A model generated the notes under the pieces. That model was not told where the DNA came from. It worked only from the letters and a program-made list of their open reading frames with translations, and ran no database searches. From an uncultured Flammeovirgaceae bacterium (GTDB lineage: Bacteria > Bacteroidota > Bacteroidia > Cytophagales > Cyclobacteriaceae): 64,000 bases of DNA. This document shows positions 1 to 9,733 of this stretch, piece after piece. Every line of letters begins with the position of its first letter. Within the stretch, counting starts at the first letter, position 1. The position numbers and the translations under genes are program-made. The DNA is taken from contig CAKZYA010000002.1 of assembly GCA_937883755.1 (NCBI GenBank), forward strand, positions 124,001 to 188,000, read 5' to 3'.

Positions 1-247
1 CAGCACAAACAATATCAGCCGCTCCTTTACCATGAAAGGTGTGCTCAGAAAGAGTTGATCTACCTTTTTGTTCTTCGTACCAAGCAGGGCGGTAACCGCT
101 CTTTCTACTAATAGTGATTGGCAGATTAATGATTGACCTAATCTGATTTAGGGGCACAATAAAGTTCTGCAATATCTTGTCAGCTATTTCTGGTGACAGA
201 GGGTCATCTGTAATGCAGAAATCCGATATTGAGAAATAGTTGTTCAT
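1..247 (-). CDS. Endolysin, peptidase M15-like (C-terminus cut by window edge)
   Basis: The frame opens at the ATG at 247-245 and stays open to base 1, so only the first 82 residues are seen. They contain SGYRPAWYEEQKGRS followed by SEHTFHGKGAADI, which matches the S-x-H...G-x-A-x-D metal-site pattern of M15 D,D-peptidases (zinc-binding His and Asp). In this family the enzyme cuts peptide cross-links of peptidoglycan, and in phages it serves as the lysin. The start overlaps the stop of the preceding membrane-protein gene by ATGA, indicating translational coupling in a lysis cassette at the end of the late operon. The remaining zinc ligand(s) lie outside the window. Confidence 0.75.
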   Translation of the reverse strand, partial: MNNYFSISDFCITDDPLSPEIADKILQNFIVPLNQIRSIINLPITISRKSGYRPAWYEEQKGRSTLSEHTFHGKGAADIVCA

Positions 248-480
248 TCTTTTACCTTCTCATCATCCACCGCCACCTGCGCCCCAGCAGCGATAGCAGC
301 CGCTCCAGCAGCTACATAGCCAGCAGCGACAATACCTAACGGCGGTGCAGCTAAAGCTCCAGCAACCGCTACTACTATCAGTGACCACTTCCGAAGTTTC
401 TTCCAGAACGGCGGGGTCGGAGCTTTCATGCGCTCTACGACGTTCATTTCATTTGCGGATTGCCGCCCAGCTTTTTTCAT
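244..480 (-). CDS. Small membrane protein, holin candidate
   Basis: A 78-residue protein with a basic N-terminal half (KKLRKW around residue 27-32) followed by one or two hydrophobic Ala/Gly-rich segments (about 33-68) and a short charged tail. It sits directly before the M15 endolysin and overlaps it by ATGA. Size, membrane character and position fit a holin or lysis accessory protein; no family is recognised, so the role rests on context. Confidence 0.5.
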   Translation of the reverse strand: MKKAGRQSANEMNVVERMKAPTPPFWKKLRKWSLIVVAVAGALAAPPLGIVAAGYVAAGAAAIAAGAQVAVDDEKVKE

Positions 481-481
481 A

Positions 482-934
482 TCATTCTGATTTTGGTGTT
501 GTCAATGGTGGGGCAAACATCACGGTCATGTGTACATCGGTTTCTCCGATACCTCCGTGCGGCTCATTGGGTCTCATGGTTACAATATCCCCCGGGTGTA
601 GTAGCATTTTTGTGCTACCTGTTCGCCAGTGTAAAACCCCTTGAAAGATTCGTATACGCTCAATCTGGTAGTGCTGATGATCGTCTAGCTCGTGCCCTGC
701 TTTCACATATACATCAAAAATATCTTTGCTGTCATTATGTTCTATGAGCGTACACTTCCACCCCTTCGCCGGATCAATGTAGATCGTATCCCCAACATTC
801 ATAGGAACATAGTCTACTTGCCCGGCTTGATACAAATCACTAGCTCTAGCCAAAATCTCACTTTGCTTTTGCTGTAACCGTTTTCTTGTCGCCAGCAGCT
901 CATTTAAGAGGTTTTGTGTTGCTGCTCCTTCCAT
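482..934 (-). CDS. Cupin-like phage protein
   Basis: 150 residues. The first 35 are a coiled-coil-like helix rich in Leu, Arg and Gln. The rest resembles a single cupin barrel: AGHELDDHQHYQIERIRIF gives the H-x-H...E metal-binding pattern of motif 1, and LHPGDIVTMRPNEPHGG gives the PG-D...P...H pattern of motif 2. Cupins are small beta-barrels with many roles. In this lysis/tail-end position it could be structural (a barrel in a fibre tip) or enzymatic; neither can be chosen from sequence. The start overlaps the upstream gene by 31 nt. Confidence 0.55.
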   Translation of the reverse strand: MEGAATQNLLNELLATRKRLQQKQSEILARASDLYQAGQVDYVPMNVGDTIYIDPAKGWKCTLIEHNDSKDIFDVYVKAGHELDDHQHYQIERIRIFQGVLHWRTGSTKMLLHPGDIVTMRPNEPHGGIGETDVHMTVMFAPPLTTPKSE

Positions 935-1245
935 AGATTGGTTGTTATCTCTAAGGTGTTGATCGCGCTGATTAAGTCTTTCGTCTGATCCACCATCATT
1001 TGATTCATTTGCGCATTCAGCGTCTTAATTTCTTCCTCATACTTCTCGCAGCGAGACTCCAGCTTAACGACTTGCCTTTTAGCCATTTTCTCACTGTTAC
1101 GATACAAAAGGGCTACTGCTCCTGCCAGTATCACTGAGAGTATAGAGAATAATCCTACGACTCCATAGTCCGTAGAAATTTCACTCACCTGTCTCGCTTG
1201 ATCGAGCTGGAACAGTATAAAAAACCAAACAATAAGCAATATCAC
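904..1245 (-). CDS. Membrane protein with coiled coil, holin-like
   Basis: 113 residues from a GTG start at 1245. Two hydrophobic segments are visible (about residues 2-14 and 29-47), followed by a charged coiled coil (about 55-110). Phage holins of class II and spanin-type proteins look like this, and the gene lies between the large tail enzymes and the endolysin. No family signature is recognised; the holin reading is contextual. In-frame codons continue upstream without a better start. Confidence 0.45.
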   Translation of the reverse strand: MILLIVWFFILFQLDQARQVSEISTDYGVVGLFSILSVILAGAVALLYRNSEKMAKRQVVKLESRCEKYEEEIKTLNAQMNQMMVDQTKDLISAINTLEITTNLWKEQQHKTS

Positions 1246-1294
1246 TACGTCTACTTTTACTATCTTTACTCTATGCGCCGCCCAGCGACGTCCA

Positions 1295-4200
1295 CTACGG
1301 TGTCTCCAAATGCACCTCTAACGCATTGATGAATTTTCCCCAGCTTGGATCGGAAGTCTGATCAATGGATATATCAATATCATTATCCGCCCCGACTACG
1401 ACGTCCACTACCAGCGCATTCACATTGTCTTCTGCATTATGATTGACGGTTACCCCTTCTACAATCACCGTACAGTTAATAGCGCTTCCTCTATCGTCAG
1501 CAATCACGAGCTTCACCCGGACGTTATCACCATCGTTTAGCGGGGTTCCTGTAACATTTCTCACAGTCAATTCTAATGGCCCGGTAATCGGATCATTCCT
1601 TCGCCAGAACGAGCGGTTCACATCTGCCGGACTTATGTCTCCTGCGACATTAACCCCAAAGTTATCGTAGTAGCCATTGATGATATGAGTGTTTTCTTTC
1701 AGTAGCTCCATGCCAGACCCTTGAATATCACCCGAAGCCCATTCAGCAGAACCGTCAGAAAGGTTTACAAAGTCCGCGAAACCAGCATCGCCCACCGTTC
1801 GGCCGAAGTTTGCCCCGAAGGCTTTGGCGTAACTACCCCCTCCTCCTTCAGCTACATCTTGGATGTTGATAGTAAAAGTTTGCACCGCATCGGGTGCCTC
1901 GGTATTGGAAGCAGTCACTTGTACTTCTAGGGTGACATCGTCTACTTCAAAATCTTTCGCGTTCACCAGATGAAGCTCATTGCTATTTACCAGCGTAAAG
2001 TCCGTTTGGTCAGCTCCTCCGCTAATAGCAAACGTCGGTGCAGGAAAGCCATCAGCACTTAACGTACCGACAAACCCTGTTAGATTCTCATTGATCGTAT
2101 TTCCTGAAAGCATAAGATTAGTTGGGGCAACATTGGCAGGAAGTATGACCTGGAAGCCAGTGGTTGTGATATTCAAGTCTTGGTAGAACTCTTCAATCAT
2201 GTTCTTGTCATACGGATCGTAGACCTGCTGGACAATCGTATTGGGTGGGGTGTAACTAGCATTGCTAGTCATGTTGCTACTTGGGTTCGTATCACTCCAA
2301 TCGTAATCCGCTAATTTTCCAGAAATGATAAACCATTCATCGTTCGCGCCAGCATGACCTCCAATCACACCACCATTTGAGATATATAGGCGCGTATCTA
2401 CTCCATCGCTATTCGTGCCCGTTGACCAGTCTACTACCACATCAGGAAGTGTTGAAGGATTACTGTCCCCGGTTGAGCTAAGGAAGTAGGCTACATCAAC
2501 ATCGGTTCCCCACAAAGCCGAGCGGTTGGCGGGTAGCAACTCTTCTTGTTGAGGATGTACCGAACAATGAATGATTGTTGCGAACTGATCAGCGTAATCG
2601 TTTGTGAAATAGTTAGCAGCCTCTCCTCCGTAACTCATGCCTACCACCACCACATGAAGATTTGCTAACGTTTTACCGTTTTTACTAGCCCAATCCGCTA
2701 ACGCCTGATAAGCTCCATCACCGTATTGCTGACGGCTCCAAACCCTTGATTGTACAGTTAACACCGCAGCACAGTCCCAGACATGCGCGTAATCACCAGA
2801 AGCAGGAGTATCAGCATCAATCATTTGAGAAAGGGTTGAGCCTCCCCTAGCTACATTTCCAGTGCTGGCATTATCTCGAAATGAATACCCTGCTAAATCA
2901 ATAAATACCAAGTCGCTATTGGTGATATTGTCAGGAGTAAAAACATTATAGTACACCGTCTCACCACTGATATTCCCATTACCAGTGAAACTCTCGGTGC
3001 TATGGGTGAAGGCGGTTGGGGCAACATAAGGCGGCGGTGCAGTAGGAGCAACACCTTGCTTGATGAGCTTGGGCATCTCAGTATAGTCAACACTCACTGC
3101 GTTGCTGGTAATCGTAAGGTCTGTTAATCGCCCGGTATCTACGTACTGACTCGCTGAGTCAAATTCAATCAGCACTACCTCAGTTAGCCCAGCATCAATG
3201 GGTACATTCACACTATTTTGTACAGTTCCATCATCAGTGCCACTCCATACCACGTAGGCTTTCACTCCGGAACTATCAAACTGCGCGGTGTAGAGGCTGT
3301 CTACTGTCATGGATGTAGACTCATAGGTATAATTACCTAGTTGGGCTTCTAATTGATGGAAAGCAAACCAACTGTATTTGGGGGCTAAGTCTTCATTGAG
3401 GGATTCCGTTAATCCGGAGTTGCCATACGTAAAGCCATCCCCTACATCTACGTCGCGAATCATGTACTGAAAGACTTTATCTACCCCGCCAATTTCTAGA
3501 TAGCGCAGAATACTTCGCACTAGCCAAGCTGCTTGCACTTCATCGCGGGACAAACCACCAATCGCCCCTACCTGCTGCTTGGAGTTGGTATTAGTATCAT
3601 AGCCGTATTCGCCAATATAGATGTTGCAATCTGGCTGGAAAGCCCTGGCGACATTGATTAACTCAGTGATTTTCGTAATCGCCGGATCATACTCTGGATG
3701 CACTCCTTTGGTGGCGGAATTATTCTGTTCTCCTCCTGCATCATTGGAATAGTGGTTGAACGAAATCCCATCCCAGGGATAATTCCCTACTCCAAATAAT
3801 TCATCGCAGGTGCGGTAGAGCTGCTCGTAAAACGCAGGGTTGTGCTGATGTGATGGCCCTAGTGTGACGGGAAGACTGCTATCAACTGCCTTGGCGGCAT
3901 CATACGTAGAGCGCATCATCATCGCAACTTCTTGTGGGTAGTGGTAGGCATCCTCATCGTTCCAGTTGAGCTGCAATTCATTCCCGACCCAAATAGAAGT
4001 GAGTAGATTTTGATTCAAGGGTGTCCCCACATCTTCTAAGCGTAGCCCAGTGCCATTCGCACTACCATTACCGTAAATACTGACATAGTGTTTGATCGCT
4101 TCGGTGTAGTAGTCCCAAGCATCATCCGAAAAGCCATTCCAGTGCTCGTTATCAATAAACTTTCTATTTCCTGAAAAGGTGTTACTGACTTTGAAGATGA

Positions 4201-5923
4201 TATCTTCTCCCTGATAGGCTACCGGTACAGTGACGATCGCATCGTTATTATTTTTGGTGACAATTGGTAAAGGGATCTGCATTGCGGTGTCGGACTGCAA
4301 AAAGGCATTTACCCCGTATAATTGATCGCCAATATTGTGAGTGAGTGTAACGCTACTGGGCGCGTTGGTTGTGACCTGACGAAGGTTCGGGCTAGTATAG
4401 TTATAGCTGTTATTGGCGTAGTACGCCCCTGCTTTGGGGTTAATATGCACCTCTCCTTGCCCTGCTAGTTTGATAATCGCCCTTCGCACGTTGGGGTCAG
4501 AATGCCCGTATTGCTCACTGCCAAACGCATCATCATCCGTAGCAAAGTAGCGAACATCTTGATACACCCGGTACTGAGAAACCACTTCATCAACGGTTGA
4601 GTCCGTAGCATAGTTAGACAAAAAGGTATTGATTCCAACGAATTCCGCTAGGGTTGGAGTGGTGTACACTGGGCTACTCGTGGGTAGGCTATAATCAGGC
4701 GAGCCATTGATGTAGTAGCCGTAAATCGCAATATCGTCAGGTACTTTGAGTTGCCTATTCTGCACCCGAAGCCGGATATATTCGGCTTGAAAATTACTAA
4801 TATCGTGGTATGTCCATTGATTATTATACGCTGCTGAGTTCACGGTTAGAAACGTTGTAAACGTGGTATCCACAATACTTTGTGAGCCTTCAAAGATCAA
4901 ATCATAGCTATCGGCTGTATGATAGATGCCTATACTATCAATCATCACTTGCCCTCCGAACCACCGCTGATACATAAAACCGTATGGGTCGCCGTCAAAT
5001 CTTGGCTTTTCAAACCAGTCTTCGTAGCCAATTGGATCATTATCATCCAGTACCCCGTTCCACAAATTCGTTCTATCCCACTCCACATCTATGAACTGGT
5101 AGTTATCCATGCGGATTTGCTCAGAGCTGAAAGCAATTAGCTCAGAAGCGGGAGTAACCACACTATCTGGCTTTAACTTATAACTCATCCCCAAAAGCTT
5201 ACCCCGTACCATGGCTGCAATCAGATCCTTGCCTGCATCCGTAAAGTGGGTACCATCGTGGTAGTAGGTGTTTGCCCCCATACGCCCGTCCGAGAATTGC
5301 CAGCCTGAAGGCTCGTTATCTCCTGTCTGTCCGAGCAGTGGGTGATCGCCAATATCAATCAGTAAATCCGCGTAGTTCTTATAGTACTTCCGAAGGCTGT
5401 CATTCACCGCTAGTCTATCTGCTTCTAACTGATTATAGCCTGCCTCACCACCGACTCCATAATCATCGCGCCAGCTAGGCGTAAGTGTTAGTACCACTAC
5501 GTAAAACCCGGCTTCTCTGCGTTCACTGCAGTACTGCTGAAAACTATCTAACGCCTGCTGGATGGTTTGCCCTGCGACGATATCGTTTCTAATCTCCCAA
5601 GCGATGACTACATTCACCTTACTCTCATCAAAGGCACCATCTACTTGACTAGCTGCATCAGCGAGCATGTTCCTTGTATTCTGTCCGCTGACAGCAATAT
5701 TGGTGATGGTTGCACTATTAGCATCAAAAGGATGAATTGCATCCATCTTCGCTGGCCAAGCAATCCCCGTCCCCGCTGAGGTTGATAGGCTATTGCCATC
5801 GACAATGATGTTAGCCTGGTCAAAGGGAATGTATCGCTTTGCCCGGAATGCACCTACCTGCTGGCAGTAGCTATCTAGGGTGAGCTGACTAAGAAAAATC
5901 AGTAGAAGAAACAGGTATCGCAT
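1295..5923 (-). CDS. Giant multi-domain carbohydrate-active tail-module protein (SGNH esterase + GH-A-like + alpha/beta hydrolase)
   Basis: 1542 residues. Order seen: signal peptide (1-21, ending DSYCQQ); SGNH/GDSL-type hydrolase (about 35-245; GNSL for block I, IRND for block III, DGTHFTDAG for block V); a beta-rich carbohydrate-binding-like region (about 260-400); a clan GH-A-like barrel (about 420-900) with WVGNELQLNW supplying a likely acid/base Glu and IYIGEYGYD a likely nucleophile Glu; a serine alpha/beta hydrolase (about 1000-1250) with nucleophile elbow GMSYGG; a cadherin-like module (about 1280-1385); and a malectin-like C-terminal beta domain. It probably removes acyl groups and cleaves a surface polysaccharide. 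Its ATG overlaps the previous stop (TAATG). A Sec signal on a phage late gene is unusual. Confidence 0.7.
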   Translation of the reverse strand: MRYLFLLLIFLSQLTLDSYCQQVGAFRAKRYIPFDQANIIVDGNSLSTSAGTGIAWPAKMDAIHPFDANSATITNIAVSGQNTRNMLADAASQVDGAFDESKVNVVIAWEIRNDIVAGQTIQQALDSFQQYCSERREAGFYVVVLTLTPSWRDDYGVGGEAGYNQLEADRLAVNDSLRKYYKNYADLLIDIGDHPLLGQTGDNEPSGWQFSDGRMGANTYYHDGTHFTDAGKDLIAAMVRGKLLGMSYKLKPDSVVTPASELIAFSSEQIRMDNYQFIDVEWDRTNLWNGVLDDNDPIGYEDWFEKPRFDGDPYGFMYQRWFGGQVMIDSIGIYHTADSYDLIFEGSQSIVDTTFTTFLTVNSAAYNNQWTYHDISNFQAEYIRLRVQNRQLKVPDDIAIYGYYINGSPDYSLPTSSPVYTTPTLAEFVGINTFLSNYATDSTVDEVVSQYRVYQDVRYFATDDDAFGSEQYGHSDPNVRRAIIKLAGQGEVHINPKAGAYYANNSYNYTSPNLRQVTTNAPSSVTLTHNIGDQLYGVNAFLQSDTAMQIPLPIVTKNNNDAIVTVPVAYQGEDIIFKVSNTFSGNRKFIDNEHWNGFSDDAWDYYTEAIKHYVSIYGNGSANGTGLRLEDVGTPLNQNLLTSIWVGNELQLNWNDEDAYHYPQEVAMMMRSTYDAAKAVDSSLPVTLGPSHQHNPAFYEQLYRTCDELFGVGNYPWDGISFNHYSNDAGGEQNNSATKGVHPEYDPAITKITELINVARAFQPDCNIYIGEYGYDTNTNSKQQVGAIGGLSRDEVQAAWLVRSILRYLEIGGVDKVFQYMIRDVDVGDGFTYGNSGLTESLNEDLAPKYSWFAFHQLEAQLGNYTYESTSMTVDSLYTAQFDSSGVKAYVVWSGTDDGTVQNSVNVPIDAGLTEVVLIEFDSASQYVDTGRLTDLTITSNAVSVDYTEMPKLIKQGVAPTAPPPYVAPTAFTHSTESFTGNGNISGETVYYNVFTPDNITNSDLVFIDLAGYSFRDNASTGNVARGGSTLSQMIDADTPASGDYAHVWDCAAVLTVQSRVWSRQQYGDGAYQALADWASKNGKTLANLHVVVVGMSYGGEAANYFTNDYADQFATIIHCSVHPQQEELLPANRSALWGTDVDVAYFLSSTGDSNPSTLPDVVVDWSTGTNSDGVDTRLYISNGGVIGGHAGANDEWFIISGKLADYDWSDTNPSSNMTSNASYTPPNTIVQQVYDPYDKNMIEEFYQDLNITTTGFQVILPANVAPTNLMLSGNTINENLTGFVGTLSADGFPAPTFAISGGADQTDFTLVNSNELHLVNAKDFEVDDVTLEVQVTASNTEAPDAVQTFTINIQDVAEGGGGSYAKAFGANFGRTVGDAGFADFVNLSDGSAEWASGDIQGSGMELLKENTHIINGYYDNFGVNVAGDISPADVNRSFWRRNDPITGPLELTVRNVTGTPLNDGDNVRVKLVIADDRGSAINCTVIVEGVTVNHNAEDNVNALVVDVVVGADNDIDISIDQTSDPSWGKFINALEVHLETP

Positions 5924-8900
5924 TATTTTGCTATTGTTCCGGTTACCGTTACATTGAGTGCTGAGGCACTATTATCGCGAGCCGCTACCCAGAAGAATAG
6001 CTCCCGGCCATCTCCTAAGTCTCGGGTGGTGATCGTTGTCCAGTTGGAACCGCTATCTTCAGAATACTCAAAGATGAGCACGGTCCCGGCCCTACTCAAG
6101 CGAAGCAAGTCCCCTGCTTCAGCAGCATCTCCGCCGACCGTAGAAGGATTCTTCGCATAAAATTCCGATGAGCTTGTCCAAGTCATAATGCCTGGGTTGG
6201 CTGCATAAGCATCCGTAGGAGTAGCTTTGATTGCCACTCGCTTACTAGGATCATCAATTTCAATTTGAATAGAGCCGTCCGTGTTTTCGGCTAGTTTTTC
6301 AGTAATCTCAGCATAGGCTACCCAATCCGAAATACCCGAAGGGTCAGACGTGAAATCATCACCATTGGTGGTGCCGTTAACTACTGTGCCAAACGTTGCT
6401 GAACTACCCCCACCACCTGGACTACCCCCTCCTCCTGGTGAGCTTGCGACTGTGCTGGTATCAACGGCGTAGTTCTCGGGAATAGAGATATGGGTGATAC
6501 CTCTCTTTTGCCAGGCAATGATTTCGTAGCGTCCTGAGTCCAATGCTTCGCCATCGGCAAGGTTATAGAGCTTGTAGTCGTTCTGATCACCAGACAAAAG
6601 AATACTTTCTAAGCCATCAACCAGCAACTCAAACTGATACTCGTTACCATCTACCTGCCCGGAAGCAGGCACGGTGAACGTCACGTCTCCTGTGGCATCA
6701 TAGGTGGCTGACGTTTGGCGGTTGGTAGATAAGTCAATCGTAATAGTGTTACTGGCAATGGGGGTTTCTGTAATTGTGAGACTTCCTCCCCCGCCCCCTG
6801 TGCCTGTTAAGTCACCTGAGAGTATCCATTCTGCAGAAAGGTTATCTGGGTTACGCAGCACTTCCGCCCGGACAAATGCGCCATTACCATTCGTTGTTAG
6901 GGCTGATCCGCCTGCGTTGACTGTTGCCCCTGCTTCAGCTTGAAAGGTGATGACTCCGGCAGCATCATTTTGAAGAAAGTACGTGTAATAACCCGCTGGT
7001 AAACTGTTGGGCAAAGTAGTGGTATTCGCCCCACCGGTGCGCTGATTGGTTTGGTTGTAGCGGGAAGCGTCGGGAGTATAGCTGGCAGGCATGGCTACGC
7101 GGGCTTTACGTAATAGTGCTGCTCCGGCTGGGCTAGAGGGTTTGGGGTCTCCATCTAACGTTCGGGTAAGGTAGAACTGATCGCTATCGGTATGTTGCCA
7201 AATCCAAAACTCATCTCCATCAATCCGAGATTTAAACTTCATTCCTGGATTGTATCTTCTGTCAAACGGCTGTCCTTCACTATCAAAGCCGCCGTAATCC
7301 GATCGGTTACTGATACTGAATGTCGCAATATCAGCCGACTGACTGTCACCGCCTCGCACATCCAGCACTTTGGCTGACTGAGCGGTACTAACAATTGATA
7401 AGCCGTTAGAGGCTGCGTAATAAGCCGCTCGTAAAGTTGATTTCACGTCTTCCCGACCATCTTCGTAGAATGCTAGTGCATTGGCTGACCCAGCGTTATT
7501 AATCACGTGCGCCACCCCATAACCATCATTGCTGCCTCGCTGATCAAACACAACGACGGTATCAACGAGCGAATGCCCGGTGACTGACATAATATTGGCT
7601 TGGCCTCGAATGACCCGAATACCTACTTCTGCCCCTTCCACGTGGGTACTGGAAATAGTCGCAAGCATCGATCCACCGGATTCAATCAAAATAGATTCGC
7701 TTCCTGCAACCGTTGAAGAACGCGGGTTAATCAGGCAGTTGGTGATACTTACCCGGTCAGATGTTCCAGGGGCAAAGTGAATGCCGGGGCCTGAGTCAAC
7801 CCCTACTGCTTCAGAGCCTAAAATATGTACGTTTTCTAAGAAGAAGTTGAGAGGTCCGCCTGTGGTGGTATACGTCGCCCCTTCAGATTTGAATCCAGTA
7901 TTACGATAGCGACTAATCCACACATCACGAAGACCGCCGTTCTCGTTCAGGTTTTGAGCGATTACGCCGTACTCAGCAATATCATTTCCCTCTAAGTAGA
8001 TGCCTTCAATAAGCTGGTTGTGTTCGTAGAAAGATTTACCTTCATCCATACGGATGAGTGTGTCGCAGCCTGCAAATGCAATGATCTTGGTGCTATTAGG
8101 GTTTTGGCCTTTTATCCGGATTTGGTGACCTAGCGTAATGGTGCCATTGGTACCAAAATTCCCGCGAGGCAAGGTGATTAAGTCAGCTCTACCCGTAGCA
8201 TCCCGCTGCGCTCGAGCAACCCGGATCGCTCGCATGATAGCCATACGATCGGACTCATCCGTAAGAGCAGTAGCATCAGGATAATCTACTTGTATCTCGG
8301 TTAGATTTGCATACCCTCGGTCATGTAAACCTCCGATAAGCCACTCAGAGATAGGATGGCTAGTACCGTCGCCTATGGCTCCGTAGCGTACTGGGTTAAT
8401 TACCGAGGCATAGCTTTCTTGCAGTTTTTCGGGGGTGATGGATAAGTCCGTAATTTTATCGGTGGTGACAGCATCAGTAGAGAGTTTAGCACTTGTAATG
8501 CTACCATCGGATACACCTCCTGCCGCGATGTCACCCCGTAGGGCGGCCACTGAGTCTGTAACGATATTGCTTAAACTATCAATCTGGGTTTTTCGAGCCA
8601 GAACCGTAGTGTCAGCAGGCTTGATATAGGTGTTAAGTAAATCAGCATCAGTAATAGTACCGTTTTGAATCTGCTCGCTACGAACGGCACCATCCGCTAT
8701 TTTTGTATTGGTGACAGCATTGTCGGCTATCTTGACTTCAACAATACTTCCATCAGCAATAGCTCCTCCTGTGCCGATGTCGGCGCGTAGGAAGGATAAT
8801 GAATCCAATAAATCTGTGACTGTATTGAGTGGAATTACCCCGGTATGATTTGCTCTATCCAGTAAAAAACTCTGTAGCGCACTAGCAAGTTTATTTTGGG

Positions 8901-9240
8901 TGAGCGTTCCATTTTGCGCGTTACCTAAATCCAATAGATAAGCAAGTAGGGAAGAATTAATCTTTGGTAACGTGGTGGCTCCATCCGCAATTTTTGCGGT
9001 AGTCACTCCATTATCAGGAACCACAGCATTAGATGGTTTGGTGAATAAACGGTTAAACACCCATCCAAAATCTTCTGAGGTTGGATAAGCTCCTCGCTGA
9101 AAAAGGAATCCTACTGAGTCTTCAAAATCAGTAGCCCCTTGCAACTGCAATAAAATCGTACTACGGGGAATGCTATCGTTTTGAGCATGGGCTGATAAGC
9201 TGAACAAGCCAATGCAAAGAATGAATACTAGTTTTTTCAC
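5923..9240 (-). CDS. Right-handed beta-helix tailspike-like protein with signal peptide
   Basis: About 1105 residues. I place the start at GTG 9240-9238, which gives a clean lipid-independent signal peptide (KKLVFILCIGLFSLSAHAQ) one base after the stop of the previous gene; an ATG at 9282 would put 14 extra residues before it. Residues about 80-280 contain short repeats of the type DGxITxxKI, as in phage fibre shafts. From about residue 285, NPVRYGAIGDGTSHP matches the entry of pectate-lyase-like beta-helices, followed by helix turns to about 620. The C-terminal part has glycine-rich linkers and a beta domain. This architecture is typical of tailspike depolymerases, but the catalytic residues cannot be named. 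Confidence 0.65.
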   Translation of the reverse strand: MKKLVFILCIGLFSLSAHAQNDSIPRSTILLQLQGATDFEDSVGFLFQRGAYPTSEDFGWVFNRLFTKPSNAVVPDNGVTTAKIADGATTLPKINSSLLAYLLDLGNAQNGTLTQNKLASALQSFLLDRANHTGVIPLNTVTDLLDSLSFLRADIGTGGAIADGSIVEVKIADNAVTNTKIADGAVRSEQIQNGTITDADLLNTYIKPADTTVLARKTQIDSLSNIVTDSVAALRGDIAAGGVSDGSITSAKLSTDAVTTDKITDLSITPEKLQESYASVINPVRYGAIGDGTSHPISEWLIGGLHDRGYANLTEIQVDYPDATALTDESDRMAIMRAIRVARAQRDATGRADLITLPRGNFGTNGTITLGHQIRIKGQNPNSTKIIAFAGCDTLIRMDEGKSFYEHNQLIEGIYLEGNDIAEYGVIAQNLNENGGLRDVWISRYRNTGFKSEGATYTTTGGPLNFFLENVHILGSEAVGVDSGPGIHFAPGTSDRVSITNCLINPRSSTVAGSESILIESGGSMLATISSTHVEGAEVGIRVIRGQANIMSVTGHSLVDTVVVFDQRGSNDGYGVAHVINNAGSANALAFYEDGREDVKSTLRAAYYAASNGLSIVSTAQSAKVLDVRGGDSQSADIATFSISNRSDYGGFDSEGQPFDRRYNPGMKFKSRIDGDEFWIWQHTDSDQFYLTRTLDGDPKPSSPAGAALLRKARVAMPASYTPDASRYNQTNQRTGGANTTTLPNSLPAGYYTYFLQNDAAGVITFQAEAGATVNAGGSALTTNGNGAFVRAEVLRNPDNLSAEWILSGDLTGTGGGGGSLTITETPIASNTITIDLSTNRQTSATYDATGDVTFTVPASGQVDGNEYQFELLVDGLESILLSGDQNDYKLYNLADGEALDSGRYEIIAWQKRGITHISIPENYAVDTSTVASSPGGGGSPGGGGSSATFGTVVNGTTNGDDFTSDPSGISDWVAYAEITEKLAENTDGSIQIEIDDPSKRVAIKATPTDAYAANPGIMTWTSSSEFYAKNPSTVGGDAAEAGDLLRLSRAGTVLIFEYSEDSGSNWTTITTRDLGDGRELFFWVAARDNSASALNVTVTGTIAK

Positions 9241-9241
9241 G

Positions 9242-9733
9242 TCAATATACTTTAAAGTTGATACCAATACCCATGGCCCCAACCCCGCTGTCAGGAGGGT
9301 TGCTGAACGGTAGTCGGATATTATCTTCTAGGTGGAGAAATAGATTGTCTTCCCAACCTTGAGCGGCTAATACCCCATCAAAGCTGGTTTTAAGGCAGTC
9401 GTCAATGAGTAGCTTTCTTTCAAATACATGCCGCCCTCCATCTTGGGTGCGGATAGCAAATTCAATGTAGCCATTGCGTAGCCGCCTCAAATCACCGGAT
9501 TCAGTATGGGTGAGGCTAAAAACAAAGCCGTCGTAGGGGGCAGTAAAACTGCCTACCACCTCAGACAGCAATACCGTTTTTGCTTGTGTAATTCGGTTTA
9601 CTTTGATGACTTTAACCTCCACCGATTGCCCCTGTAGCGAGACAGGATTACCCGTGCTATCTGGCTTGTCTTTAGCGGATAGCTTTACGTACACTGTACT
9701 ATGCTGCTGTATTTGAAACGGTTTCTGCTTCAT
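9242..9733 (-). CDS. Phage tail/baseplate-associated protein, unknown
   Basis: 163 residues starting at the ATG 9733-9731, which overlaps the stop of the upstream gene as ATGA; an ATG at 9754 would overlap by 25 nt. The protein is beta-rich (FQIQQHSTVYVKLSAK near the start) and vaguely recalls the N-terminal domain of baseplate-upper proteins that anchor receptor-binding parts, but I do not recognise a family. Its place between two carbohydrate-active proteins suggests a connector. Confidence 0.5.
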   Translation of the reverse strand: MKQKPFQIQQHSTVYVKLSAKDKPDSTGNPVSLQGQSVEVKVIKVNRITQAKTVLLSEVVGSFTAPYDGFVFSLTHTESGDLRRLRNGYIEFAIRTQDGGRHVFERKLLIDDCLKTSFDGVLAAQGWEDNLFLHLEDNIRLPFSNPPDSGVGAMGIGINFKVY

